Source: an uncultured Agitococcus sp. (lineage in GTDB: Bacteria > Pseudomonadota > Gammaproteobacteria > Pseudomonadales > Moraxellaceae). From it: a DNA stretch of 5,915 nt. Every line of letters begins with the position of its first letter. Position 1 is the first letter of the stretch. The stretch lies in assembly GCF_937920075.1 (NCBI RefSeq), contig NZ_CALETI010000473.1, positions 1-5,915 on the forward strand, written 5' to 3'. This document shows, in pieces, positions 1 to 5,910 of this stretch. The notes beneath the pieces were generated by a model. That model saw only the letters and a list, made by a program, of their open reading frames with translations, searched no databases and had not been told where the DNA came from. The position numbers and the translations under genes were made by a program.

Positions 1-1
1 G

Positions 2-115
2 GCACAAGAGCAGCCAGTCTCATTACATTATACCCAAGGGGGACATATGTTTCCGTTGGAGTATCCCTTAGAAACGGCTGCTTTTGTGAAAGAACTCTTT
101 AAACGTTTAAAGTGA
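2..115 (+). CDS. C-terminal end of an alpha/beta-hydrolase-like protein (5' truncated by window)
   Basis: The frame is open from the window edge to a TGA at 113-115 and gives 37 residues ending in ELFKRLK. The segment GGHMFPLEYPLETAAFV (about 17 residues) looks like the last active-site region of alpha/beta hydrolases: a Gly-Gly-His in which the His would be the catalytic-triad base, followed by a Phe/Pro/Glu-rich turn and a final amphipathic helix ending in Lys/Arg. That family assignment rests on this short tail only, so substrate and role cannot be given. The gene ends 103 bp before sbp with no evident strong terminator between them, so read-through into the sulfate locus is possible. It is a different protein from the small hydrolase at 2478-3038. 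Confidence 0.6.
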   Translation, partial: AQEQPVSLHYTQGGHMFPLEYPLETAAFVKELFKRLK

Positions 116-157
116 TATTCTTTTTTGTTATAAACATAGATTTATATATTCTTTTTT
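116..157 (+). promoter_or_regulatory. Direct repeat flanking an A/T dyad upstream of sbp (candidate regulator site)
   Basis: The 11-mer TATTCTTTTTT occurs exactly at 116-126 and again at 147-157, a 31-bp period or about three helical turns. Between them lies a perfect 6-bp inverted repeat, TATAAA (129-134) and TTTATA (141-146), separated by 6 bp. Sulfate uptake genes in gammaproteobacteria are commonly activated by LysR-type proteins such as CysB or Cbl, which bind A/T-rich dyads upstream of the promoter, so an activator site here is plausible. The region is very AT-rich, which raises the odds of chance symmetry, and no CysB consensus is claimed. Confidence 0.35.
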
Positions 158-175
158 ATTGTTAATGGTTTTAGT

Positions 176-181
176 TATGAT
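176..181 (+). promoter_or_regulatory. sbp: Candidate -10 box for sbp
   Basis: TATGAT at 176-181 matches five of six positions of the sigma-70 -10 consensus. At a 17-bp spacing the -35 position reads TTTTTA, a poor match, as would suit an activator-dependent promoter. An alternative -10, TATATT at 145-150, also lacks a good -35. The choice matters: a start from 176-181 would begin inside the downstream hairpin, whereas a start from 145-150 would transcribe it whole. Confidence 0.35.
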
Positions 182-218
182 CGCCTCAAGATAACAAATT
201 GTAGCTTGAGAGCGAATC
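179..218 (+). promoter_or_regulatory. sbp: Hairpin/dyad covering the sbp ribosome-binding site
   Basis: GATCGCCTCAAG (179-190) pairs with CTTGAGAGCGAATC (205-218) through 12 base pairs with two single-A bulges (211 and 216) and a 14-nt loop. The loop itself contains a small dyad, ACAA-A-TTGT (194-202). The only Shine-Dalgarno-like sequence for sbp, GAGAG at 208-212, lies in the 3' arm, and the arm ends directly before the ATG at 219. As RNA it could hide the ribosome-binding site; as DNA it could be an operator overlapping or just downstream of the start of transcription. The symmetry is directly visible; its function is inferred. Confidence 0.5.
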
Positions 219-1205
219 ATGACTAAAAAATTATTAGTGGTATTGTTAGCGTTAGGTGTTGGTAATGCTGCTTTTGCCAAAGACTTTTTAAATGTCTCTT
301 ATGACCCGACCCGTGAGTTATACCAAGATTTTAATGTGGCTTTTGCCAAATATTGGCAAGCCAAAGGCGGCGAGGAGATTAGTTTTAAACAATCTCATGG
401 TGGCTCTGGCAAACAAGGCCGTTCGGTCATTGATGGTTTAGAAGCCGATGTTGTCACCTTAGCCTTAGCGTATGACATTGATGCTATTGCTCAACGGGGT
501 TTAATTGCCGAAAACTGGCAAAAACGCTTACCCAACAATGCCTCACCCTATGCCTCAACCATTGTCTTTTTAGTGCGTAAAGGCAATCCAAAAAAAATCA
601 AAGATTGGAATGATTTAGTCAAAGCAGGCGTAGAAGTGGTCACGCCGAATCCTAAAACATCAGGTGGTGCACGTTGGAACTATTTAGCTGCTTGGGGTTA
701 TGCCTTACGCCAACCTAAAGCCAATGCCGATAGCGCACAAAAGTTTGTTAAACAACTGTTTCAAAACGTCAAAGTCTTAGATTCGGGCGCGCGTGGTTCG
801 TTAACCACCTTTGCTGAGCGTGGGATTGGTGATGTGTTATTGGCATGGGAAAACGAAGCCTACTTAGCCGTCAAAGAGTTAGGGCCAGAGAAATTTGAGA
901 TTGTCACGCCCAGTGTTTCTATTTTAGCCGAGCCACCTGTTGCAGTCGTTGATAAATATGCCAAAAAACATGGCACAACCCAAATTGCCAATGCCTATTT
1001 GCAGTATTTGTATTCGCCTGAAGGTCAAGAAATTGCGGGGCGCAATTATTACCGTCCGACAGATCCGAAAATTGCAGCTAAATACGCAAGCCAATTTGCT
1101 CCTGTGAAGTTGTTTACGGTCAAAGACTTTGGCGGCTGGTCTGCTGCTCAACAAGCACACTTTGCCGATGGTGGTGTTTTCGATCAAATTTATAGCAAAC
1201 GTTAA
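219..1205 (+). CDS. sbp: Periplasmic sulfate-binding protein Sbp
   Basis: This is the substrate-binding component of the sulfate ABC importer, 328 residues, against 329 for E. coli Sbp. Residues 1-20 form a signal peptide (two Lys, hydrophobic core, AFA before KD). Conserved family blocks are [11 protein letters not shown] (25-35), QSHGGSGKQ (58-66), [21 protein letters not shown] (from 142) and DSGARGS (188-194). Residues known to hold the dehydrated sulfate in Salmonella Sbp (mature Ser45, Ser130, Gly131, Gly132, Ala173, Trp192) align at one constant offset with S63, S148, G149, G150, A191 and W210. The overall match is closer to Sbp than to the thiosulfate-preferring CysP, though overlapping specificity cannot be excluded. 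The mature protein contains no Met and no Cys. The ATG has GAGAG at 208-212. The gene is separated from the rest of the operon by a repeat element and a likely second promoter. Confidence 0.96.
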   Translation: MTKKLLVVLLALGVGNAAFAKDFLNVSYDPTRELYQDFNVAFAKYWQAKGGEEISFKQSHGGSGKQGRSVIDGLEADVVTLALAYDIDAIAQRGLIAENWQKRLPNNASPYASTIVFLVRKGNPKKIKDWNDLVKAGVEVVTPNPKTSGGARWNYLAAWGYALRQPKANADSAQKFVKQLFQNVKVLDSGARGSLTTFAERGIGDVLLAWENEAYLAVKELGPEKFEIVTPSVSILAEPPVAVVDKYAKKHGTTQIANAYLQYLYSPEGQEIAGRNYYRPTDPKIAAKYASQFAPVKLFTVKDFGGWSAAQQAHFADGGVFDQIYSKR

Positions 1206-1223
1206 TCCAGTTTTGGGGATTAA
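1202..1223 (+). other. Hairpin across the sbp stop codon
   Basis: TTAATCC (1202-1208) and GGATTAA (1217-1223) are a perfect 7-bp inverted repeat with an 8-nt loop; the left arm includes the TAA stop of sbp. No U-rich tract follows, so it is not a standard intrinsic terminator. It could protect the 3' end of a highly expressed sbp transcript from exonucleases; that is inference. Confidence 0.35.
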
Positions 1224-1240
1224 GTATCGCCACTCACAGA

Positions 1241-1337
1241 GGACTTACGCGGTTATCGCTTATTTGTTTGCTAAATAATCGTTTTTAACGATTTTTAGCT
1301 CGCAAAACGCGCTAATTTCGGCGAAATGCGTAAGTCC
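1241..1337. repeat. 97-bp MITE-like inverted-repeat element between sbp and the porin gene
   Basis: The ends are perfect 10-bp inverted repeats, GGACTTACGC (1241-1250) and GCGTAAGTCC (1328-1337). The centre is a near-perfect hairpin: GCTAAA-T-AATCGTT (1270-1283) and AACGATTTTTAGC (1287-1299), 13 pairs with one bulged T and a TTT loop, extended by TTTG/CAAA at 1263-1266 and 1303-1306. It has no coding capacity. A 2-bp GA on both sides (1239-1240, 1338-1339) could be a target duplication but is too short to prove one. Its right end is related to the element at 5829-5867 (25 of 28 positions on the opposite strand), so this is a dispersed repeat family and not a private palindrome. Terminal repeats, size and lack of coding suggest a miniature transposable element; the parent transposase is not in the window. 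Confidence 0.6.
1277..1296 (+). terminator. Possible weak intrinsic terminator inside the repeat element
   Basis: AATCGTT (1277-1283), a TTT loop and AACGATT (1287-1293) make a perfect 7-bp stem whose 3' arm runs into TTTTT (1292-1296). The stem is AT-rich and the T-tract short, so termination would be partial at best. Placed 72 bp after the sbp stop, it could make sbp mRNA more abundant than downstream transporter mRNA, which suits the higher demand for a binding protein. It may simply be part of the mobile repeat. Confidence 0.3.
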
Positions 1338-1342
1338 GAAAC

Positions 1343-1380
1343 TAACTTTTTTGACCACTCTTAAAAAGTTAACTTATCAC
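1343..1380 (+). promoter_or_regulatory. Candidate promoter and operator dyad for the porin-hydrolase-cysTWA operon
   Basis: TTGACC at 1351-1356 matches five of six positions of the -35 consensus. With an 18-bp spacer TATCAC (1375-1380) is a moderate -10. This would give a leader of roughly 38 nt. A perfect 9-bp inverted repeat, TAACTTTTT (1343-1351) and AAAAAGTTA (1363-1371), with an 11-bp gap, brackets the -35 box and enters the spacer, where a bound regulator would interfere with or redirect polymerase. The dyad is A/T-only apart from one C and G, so chance cannot be excluded. Confidence 0.4.
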
Positions 1381-1424
1381 TTAAGTCCCTTTTTCACATT
1401 TATCTTATATTTTTGGAGTTCATC

Positions 1425-2435
1425 ATGAAGCTTCACGCTTTAGCTTTGTCTGTTGTTTCAGTATTAGTGGCTAGTCAAGTACAAGCAGCCCCTAAAGTTT
1501 ATGGTCAATTGAATGTTTCGGTGGAAAGTTATCAAAAAGATAATCAAAACCCTGCCACAGACGATGAAGACTACACCCGTTTACAAAGTAATGCCTCACG
1601 TTTTGGTGTTAAAGGTGAAGATGAATTAACCGCTAAATTAAGTGCGGTGTATGGTATTGAATGGCAAATTAATACCGACGGAGAGGGTAATGATTTAGGG
1701 CAACGCAATCGTTATGTGGGGATTAAACATAAAGATTTAGGCACACTCAAATTTGGTAAGTTTGATACCTACTTAAAAACCGCACAAGGCAAAACCGATT
1801 TATTTAATGACTTCTTGGGTGATATTGAATTTACCATTGCAGGTGAAGATCGTGCCAATAACGCCATTGGCTATGAATCACCGAGTTTTAAAAACTTCCA
1901 ATTGAATGTTTTAAGCCAGACTCAAGATGTTGCTAGCAAAGCGACTAATGGCTCATCAGCATCTATTGTTTATGACAATCAAGAATTAGGTTTATATGCC
2001 GCTTTAGGTGTTAATCAGAGCATTGTCGGTCGTACAGCGTTATTTGGCTCAACACGAGAAGGTGATGGTTACCGTTTAGCAGTGTCTTATAACGTTGCCG
2101 ATTTAACTGTGAATGCCTTGTATAGCACCAATGAAAAATATGACGGTAATGATGGTGAAAAAGCTTATTTGTTGGGCGCAGCATACAAGATTAATGACAT
2201 TGTTTTAAAAGCCCAATACAGCAGTGCCGAAGCAGACGATGCCAATAAAATTGCCGCAGGTAACAGCATTGAAAAGAATGTATTTAGTGTTGGCGCTGAT
2301 TATAACCTAACCACTAAAACGCGTGCTTTTGTGTGGTACACCAACCGTGAAGATGTGAAAAAAGATGCGGTGATTGTTGTACCAAATGATATCGAAGAAA
2401 GCTCTTTAGCGTTGGGTGTTGAACACAAGTTTTAA
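1425..2435 (+). CDS. Outer-membrane porin (Gram-negative general porin type), likely sulfate-linked
   Basis: This 336-residue protein has a signal peptide (1-21, VQA before APKVYG) and a mature chain of alternating polar and hydrophobic residues typical of a 16-strand trimeric beta-barrel porin. Family marks are the first strand VYGQLNVSVES (25-35), SRFGVKGEDEL (58-68), RNRYVGIK (94-101), LGTLKFGKFDT (105-115), and the terminal strand SLALGVEHKF with the C-terminal Phe used for outer-membrane assembly. The ATG at 1425 is chosen over an in-frame TTG at 1413 because GGAG (1415-1418) sits 6 nt before it and the signal peptide then starts MKLHAL. The mature protein contains no Met and no Cys, as does Sbp. 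It probably lets sulfate across the outer membrane; anion or sulfate selectivity is inferred from context only. Confidence 0.9.
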   Translation: MKLHALALSVVSVLVASQVQAAPKVYGQLNVSVESYQKDNQNPATDDEDYTRLQSNASRFGVKGEDELTAKLSAVYGIEWQINTDGEGNDLGQRNRYVGIKHKDLGTLKFGKFDTYLKTAQGKTDLFNDFLGDIEFTIAGEDRANNAIGYESPSFKNFQLNVLSQTQDVASKATNGSSASIVYDNQELGLYAALGVNQSIVGRTALFGSTREGDGYRLAVSYNVADLTVNALYSTNEKYDGNDGEKAYLLGAAYKINDIVLKAQYSSAEADDANKIAAGNSIEKNVFSVGADYNLTTKTRAFVWYTNREDVKKDAVIVVPNDIEESSLALGVEHKF

Positions 2436-2477
2436 GTCGTACATAGCGTGATGACGTTGTTCTTGAGGAGCATAAGT

Positions 2478-3038
2478 ATGAAAACCTCTCGTTTAATTGT
2501 TGCTGGTTTACATGGTAGTGAGGCAGAGCATTGGCAATCTTGGTGGCAGTTACAAGACCCTCAAGCACAGCGCGTCGAACAAGATGATTGGCATTACCCA
2601 GACTTAAACACATGGACATCGCGTTTACAACAAAGCATTACCACTTCTAGCAGCGAAAAAGTTTGGTTAGTGGCACACAGCTTTGGTTGTTTAATCAGTG
2701 TTAAAGCAGCTCTGATGAGTCCTGAAAAAATCGCTGGTCTATTTTTGGTTGCCCCTGCTGATCCACAGCGTTTTGCGATTGCCGTTAGTGAATTGGCAGA
2801 CACATTACCTGTACCAAGTTTAGTAATCGCTAGCACCACTGACCCGTATTTGTCGCTAGAAAAAGCCAAAGCATGGGCAACGATTTGGGGCAGTCAGTTA
2901 ATAAATTTGGGTGATGTGGGGCATATCAATGTTGCTTCTGGCTTTGGTGCATGGCCACAAGGCATGGAGTTATTTGAATATTTTTGTTCACAATTTAGCG
3001 AACAAGAGTTAGTCGATTTTTGGCGGTTATCTGCCTAA
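2478..3038 (+). CDS. RBBP9/YdeN-family alpha/beta serine hydrolase
   Basis: The product is 186 residues, the usual size of this small cytoplasmic hydrolase family, with no signal peptide or membrane segment. Recognisable blocks are GLHGSEAEHW near the N-terminus (10-19, oxyanion/family motif), the nucleophile elbow VAHSFGC with Ser68, LVAPADP (90-96), TTDPYLSLEKA with the presumed acid Asp122, and VGHINVASGFGAWPQG with catalytic His149. The catalytic triad is therefore intact. The start at 2478 is preferred to the ATG at 2448 because GAGGAG (2465-2470) precedes it by 7 nt and the conserved fold begins at once. It lies 42 bp after the porin and 19 bp before cysT, so it is co-transcribed with the sulfate permease. 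Members of the family are poorly characterised esterase-like enzymes; the substrate here is unknown and a link to sulfur esters would be speculation. Confidence 0.88.
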   Translation: MKTSRLIVAGLHGSEAEHWQSWWQLQDPQAQRVEQDDWHYPDLNTWTSRLQQSITTSSSEKVWLVAHSFGCLISVKAALMSPEKIAGLFLVAPADPQRFAIAVSELADTLPVPSLVIASTTDPYLSLEKAKAWATIWGSQLINLGDVGHINVASGFGAWPQGMELFEYFCSQFSEQELVDFWRLSA

Positions 3039-3057
3039 GTTTGGAGTACAGAGCATC

Positions 3058-3879
3058 ATGGCTCAGCATCGTGTGCTATCTGGCTTTCATTTATCACTGG
3101 GTTATACCTTAGTGTATTTGTCGTTAATTGTATTAATTCCTTTGTCAGCGGTATTTATTAAAACCTTTAGCCTGAGTTTTGCCGAGTTTTGGGAGATTAT
3201 TAGCTCACCACGCATGATCGCCTCGTACAAATTAACCTTTGGCGCATCTTTAGGCGCAGCGTTAATTAATGCCGTTTTTGGGCTGATTTTTGCGTGGGTG
3301 CTAGTGCGTTATGAGTTTTTTGGTAAAAAACTGGTTGATGCTTTAGTCGATTTACCTTTTGCCTTACCGACCGCTGTTGCAGGTATAGCCTTAACCGCAA
3401 TTTATTCAGGTAATGGTTGGTTGGGACAATATTTAGAACCTTTAGGTATTAAAGTCGCGTTTACCCCATTAGGCGTATTGGTTGCCTTAGTGTTTATTGG
3501 TTTGCCGTTTGTGGTACGCACCGTACAACCTGTTTTGCAAGATTTAGAAACCGAACTCGAAGAAGCCGCCGCCAGTTTAGGTGCAAATCGTTGGCAAACT
3601 TTTAGATATGTGGTGTTACCAATTTTAACCCCTGCGTTATTAACAGGTTTTGCTTTAGCGTTTGCGCGTGCGGTGGGGGAGTATGGCTCGGTCATATTTA
3701 TTGCAGGCAATATTCCGATGGTGTCAGAAATTACCCCGTTAATGATTATTACCAAGTTAGAGCAATACGATTATGCAGGTGCAACCTCGATTGCGGTAGT
3801 GATGTTGGTGATTAGTTTTATCTTGTTATTGGCTATTAATGTGTTGCAAGCATGGACAACACGTCGTGGGAGTCGTTAA
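3058..3879 (+). CDS. cysT: Sulfate ABC transporter permease CysT (CysU)
   Basis: This is one of the two inner-membrane channel subunits of the sulfate/thiosulfate importer, 273 residues (E. coli CysU is of similar length). Hydrophobic segments lie near residues 13-35, 62-82, 98-118, 134-156, 190-205 and 243-265, consistent with six helices. The cytoplasmic EAA loop that docks on the ATPase is clear: [15 protein letters not shown] from 168, ending in [19 protein letters not shown] (98-112) and [16 protein letters not shown] (203-218) are conserved in this permease group. GGAG at 3043-3046 is 11 nt from the ATG, with CAGAG closer, so initiation may be modest. It is 2 bp from cysW, which implies coupled translation and balanced amounts of the two channel halves. 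Confidence 0.95.
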   Translation: MAQHRVLSGFHLSLGYTLVYLSLIVLIPLSAVFIKTFSLSFAEFWEIISSPRMIASYKLTFGASLGAALINAVFGLIFAWVLVRYEFFGKKLVDALVDLPFALPTAVAGIALTAIYSGNGWLGQYLEPLGIKVAFTPLGVLVALVFIGLPFVVRTVQPVLQDLETELEEAAASLGANRWQTFRYVVLPILTPALLTGFALAFARAVGEYGSVIFIAGNIPMVSEITPLMIITKLEQYDYAGATSIAVVMLVISFILLLAINVLQAWTTRRGSR

Positions 3880-3881
3880 TC

Positions 3882-4760
3882 ATGGCAGGATATGTGGGCA
3901 AAAGTTTAAATAAACCGCGTTATCAAAGCTCCTCAGCTACTCGTGAACCGACATGGGTGCGTTGGACGTTATTAAGTTTAGCTTTGGGCTTTTTTGTCTT
4001 GTTTTTAGTGTTGCCATTAGCAACGGTATTTATCGAAGCGTTTCGTAAAGGGTGGGACGTTTATTTAGCCGCCTTGATCGAATCTGATGCTAAATCAGCC
4101 ATCTTTTTAACCTTAACCATTGCCGTGATTTCTGTACCGTTAAATTTAGTATTTGGGATTGCTGCGGCATGGGCAATTACCAAATTTGAATTTAGCGGCA
4201 AACAATTATTAATCACCCTCATTGATTTGCCGTTTTCGGTATCCCCTGTGGTTGCAGGCTTAATTTATGTATTAATTTTTGGCGCACAAGGTTGGTTTGG
4301 TGATTGGTTGTTTGATAACGACATTAAAATTATTTTTGCTATCCCTGGTATGGTCTTAGCCACCATCTTTGTCACTTTTCCCTTTGTTGCCCGTGAGTTA
4401 ATTCCCTTAATGCAAGCACAAGGTAAAGAGGAAGAAGAAGCAGCCGTCGTATTGGGCGCATCGGGTTGGCAAACTTTCTGGCATATCACCTTACCCAATA
4501 TTAAATGGGCATTGTTGTATGGTGTGATTTTATCCAATGCGCGGGCAATGGGGGAGTTTGGTGCAGTGTCAGTAGTGTCTGGCCATATTCGTGGCATGAC
4601 TAATACCATGCCCTTACATGTCGAAATTTTATATAACGAATATAGTTTTGCCGCTGCCTTTGCCGTGGCCTCGTTATTAGCCTTATTAGCCTTAGTGACC
4701 TTAGTCATTAAAACCTTTGTCGAATGGCGTTTACAACGTGATACCGTTATTGAGTCATAA
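3882..4760 (+). CDS. cysW: Sulfate ABC transporter permease CysW
   Basis: This is the partner channel subunit to CysT, 292 residues against 291 in E. coli. A polar cytoplasmic N-terminus of about 28 residues precedes six hydrophobic segments (roughly 29-52, 74-98, 115-135, 153-173, 206-222 and 257-278). The EAA loop reads [18 protein letters not shown] from 183, followed by [22 protein letters not shown] (115-131) and [19 protein letters not shown] (220-238) are further family blocks, the last ending in residues typical of CysW. The ATG at 3882 is chosen over one at 3852, which would overlap cysT and add ten non-conserved residues; GGGAG at 3868-3872 inside the cysT end lies 9 nt upstream. 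Expected to form a CysT-CysW heterodimer with two CysA subunits. Confidence 0.95.
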   Translation: MAGYVGKSLNKPRYQSSSATREPTWVRWTLLSLALGFFVLFLVLPLATVFIEAFRKGWDVYLAALIESDAKSAIFLTLTIAVISVPLNLVFGIAAAWAITKFEFSGKQLLITLIDLPFSVSPVVAGLIYVLIFGAQGWFGDWLFDNDIKIIFAIPGMVLATIFVTFPFVARELIPLMQAQGKEEEEAAVVLGASGWQTFWHITLPNIKWALLYGVILSNARAMGEFGAVSVVSGHIRGMTNTMPLHVEILYNEYSFAAAFAVASLLALLALVTLVIKTFVEWRLQRDTVIES

Positions 4761-4763
4761 ATC

Positions 4764-5822
4764 ATGAGTATTGAAGTTAAAAATATCAACAAACGTTTTG
4801 GTGACTTTGTTGCCTTAGATAATGTCAGTTTAGAGTTTCCGACTGGCGAATTAGTGGCTTTATTAGGCCCATCAGGTTGTGGCAAAACCACCTTATTACG
4901 GATTATTGCAGGCTTAGAAAGTGCCGATAGTGGTTCGGTATTTTTAGAAGGTGAGGATGCTTCACAAGCTCATGTCCGCGAACGCCAAGTCGGTTTTGTC
5001 TTTCAACATTATGCCTTATTTAAACACATGACTGTGTTTGATAATGTCGCCTTTGGTTTACGTATGAAACCTAAAGCACAACGCCCATCAGAGTCAGAGA
5101 TCAAAAAGAAAGTCCATGAACTATTAAACTTAGTGCAACTGGATTGGTTAGCTGACCGTTATCCACCCCAATTATCAGGTGGTCAACGCCAACGTATTGC
5201 CTTAGCGCGTGCTTTAGCGGTTGAACCGCGTGTGTTGTTATTAGATGAACCATTTGGCGCTTTAGATGCCAAAGTGCGTAAAGAATTACGTCGTTGGTTG
5301 CGCCGTTTGCACGATGAATTACATATCACCAGTATTTTTGTCACCCATGACCAAGAAGAAGCCCTAGAAGTGGCTGACCGTATTGTGTTAATGAATCAAG
5401 GTCATGTTGAACAACTCGGTGCACCGCAAGAGGTTTATGAACATCCTGCCACACCGTTTGTTTATAGCTTTTTAGGGGCTGTGAATTTATTTCATGGTCG
5501 AGTCCATGATAATCATTTGCACAGTGGTGAAGCAGTATTGCCGTTGGGCGAGCATGATGTGGCGCATGGTGCAGAAGCCTTGGGTTTTGTCCGTCCGCAC
5601 GAGTTAGAAATTATCACCGACCCACAATCACGCGAGGGCTTAGTGGCAACCGTTAGTCGTATTTTAGCCTTTGGGGCGAGTATTCGTGTTGAGTTAGAAG
5701 ACAGCGATGGCAAACATTATGAGGTCGAAGTCACACGGCCAAAACTACAAGAATTAGCGATTAGTGCAGGTCAACAAGTCAGGTTAAAACCTGCTCAGGT
5801 GAGGGTGTTTGCTAAAGCTTAA
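4764..5822 (+). CDS. cysA: Sulfate/thiosulfate import ATP-binding protein CysA
   Basis: This ATPase powers the importer from the cytoplasmic face; it is 352 residues. All nucleotide-binding elements are intact: Walker [10 protein letters not shown] (35-43), Q-loop Gln81 in FVFQHYALF, signature LSGGQ (137-141), Walker B VLLLDEP (158-163) with catalytic Glu162, D-loop GALDAK (165-170) and switch His195 in VTHDQEEA. Residues from about 238 form the C-terminal TOBE-type regulatory domain; [11 protein letters not shown] and GFVRPHEL (274-281) are typical of CysA and separate it from maltose-type ATPases. It begins 3 bp after the cysW stop. The upstream ribosome-binding site is weak (GAG at 4752-4754), so translation is probably coupled to cysW. 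It is the last gene of the operon in this window. Confidence 0.96.
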   Translation: MSIEVKNINKRFGDFVALDNVSLEFPTGELVALLGPSGCGKTTLLRIIAGLESADSGSVFLEGEDASQAHVRERQVGFVFQHYALFKHMTVFDNVAFGLRMKPKAQRPSESEIKKKVHELLNLVQLDWLADRYPPQLSGGQRQRIALARALAVEPRVLLLDEPFGALDAKVRKELRRWLRRLHDELHITSIFVTHDQEEALEVADRIVLMNQGHVEQLGAPQEVYEHPATPFVYSFLGAVNLFHGRVHDNHLHSGEAVLPLGEHDVAHGAEALGFVRPHELEIITDPQSREGLVATVSRILAFGASIRVELEDSDGKHYEVEVTRPKLQELAISAGQQVRLKPAQVRVFAKA

Positions 5823-5828
5823 TCAATA

Positions 5829-5867
5829 GAGCTTACGCACTTCGCCAAAATTAGCGTGTAAGTGCTC
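5829..5867. repeat. 39-bp palindromic repeat after cysA, related to the 1241-1337 element
   Basis: GAGC-TTAC at 5829-5836 pairs with GTAA-GT-GCTC at 5858-5867 (8 pairs with a GT bulge; further weak pairing is possible inward). Positions 5832-5859 match the reverse complement of 1307-1334 at 25 of 28 sites, and all three differences are transitions (C/T or A/G), as expected for diverged copies of one sequence. This copy is much shorter and lacks the central 13-bp hairpin. It begins 6 bp after the cysA stop and could act as a stem at the 3' end of the operon mRNA, but there is no T-tract. Confidence 0.55.
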
Positions 5868-5877
5868 ATAAAGTTAC

Positions 5878-5910
5878 CCTTCGACTCTGCTCAAGGTACA
5901 GAGTCGGGGG
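5878..5910. repeat. REP-like palindrome near the window end
   Basis: CGACTCTG (5882-5889) and CAGAGTCG (5899-5906) are perfect 8-bp arms with a 9-nt loop; the stem extends to 5878 and 5910 through two G-T wobbles and two C-G pairs. A second, competing dyad is visible, CCTT (5878-5881) with AAGG (5893-5896). The core resembles dispersed palindromes of the type CCTTCGAC...GCTCAGG that I recall from many bacterial intergenic regions. It ends close to the window edge, so its full extent is unknown. It may double as a transcript-end stem for cysA, or as a bidirectional structure with a downstream gene. Confidence 0.45.

Noticed and set aside
219..1205. Assignment as thiosulfate-binding CysP instead of Sbp
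   Set aside because: The conserved blocks, the sulfate-binding residues and the length agree with Sbp throughout; CysP is a more distant paralogue.
1241..1337. CRISPR repeat, small RNA or tRNA reading of the intergenic palindrome
   Set aside because: There is a single long inverted-repeat unit with no regularly spaced direct repeats, no cloverleaf and no strong promoter-terminator pair around it.
1413..1424. TTG start for the porin, adding MEFI
   Set aside because: It would place the start inside the GGAG ribosome-binding site; the ATG at 1425 has correct spacing and a normal signal peptide.
2448..2477. Earlier ATG for the hydrolase, adding ten residues
   Set aside because: No ribosome-binding site precedes it, whereas GAGGAG lies ideally before the ATG at 2478, where the family fold begins.
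2314..2869. Minus-strand open frames over the porin end and the hydrolase
   Set aside because: Both lie opposite well-supported genes and show no family resemblance; a small antisense gene is not needed to explain the region.
3402..3755. 117-residue minus-strand open frame inside cysT
   Set aside because: Antisense shadow of conserved permease sequence with no own promoter, ribosome-binding site or recognisable motif.
3852..3881. Earlier ATG for cysW overlapping cysT
   Set aside because: The ATG at 3882 has GGGAG at 9 nt and gives a length matching the family; the extra ten residues are just cysT coding read in another frame.
4265..4891. 208-residue open frame on the minus strand across the cysW-cysA junction
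   Set aside because: It is antisense to two well-conserved genes, including the CysA Walker A region; its product is rich in Thr, Ala, Lys and Pro without any recognisable domain, as expected for the complement of coding sequence.
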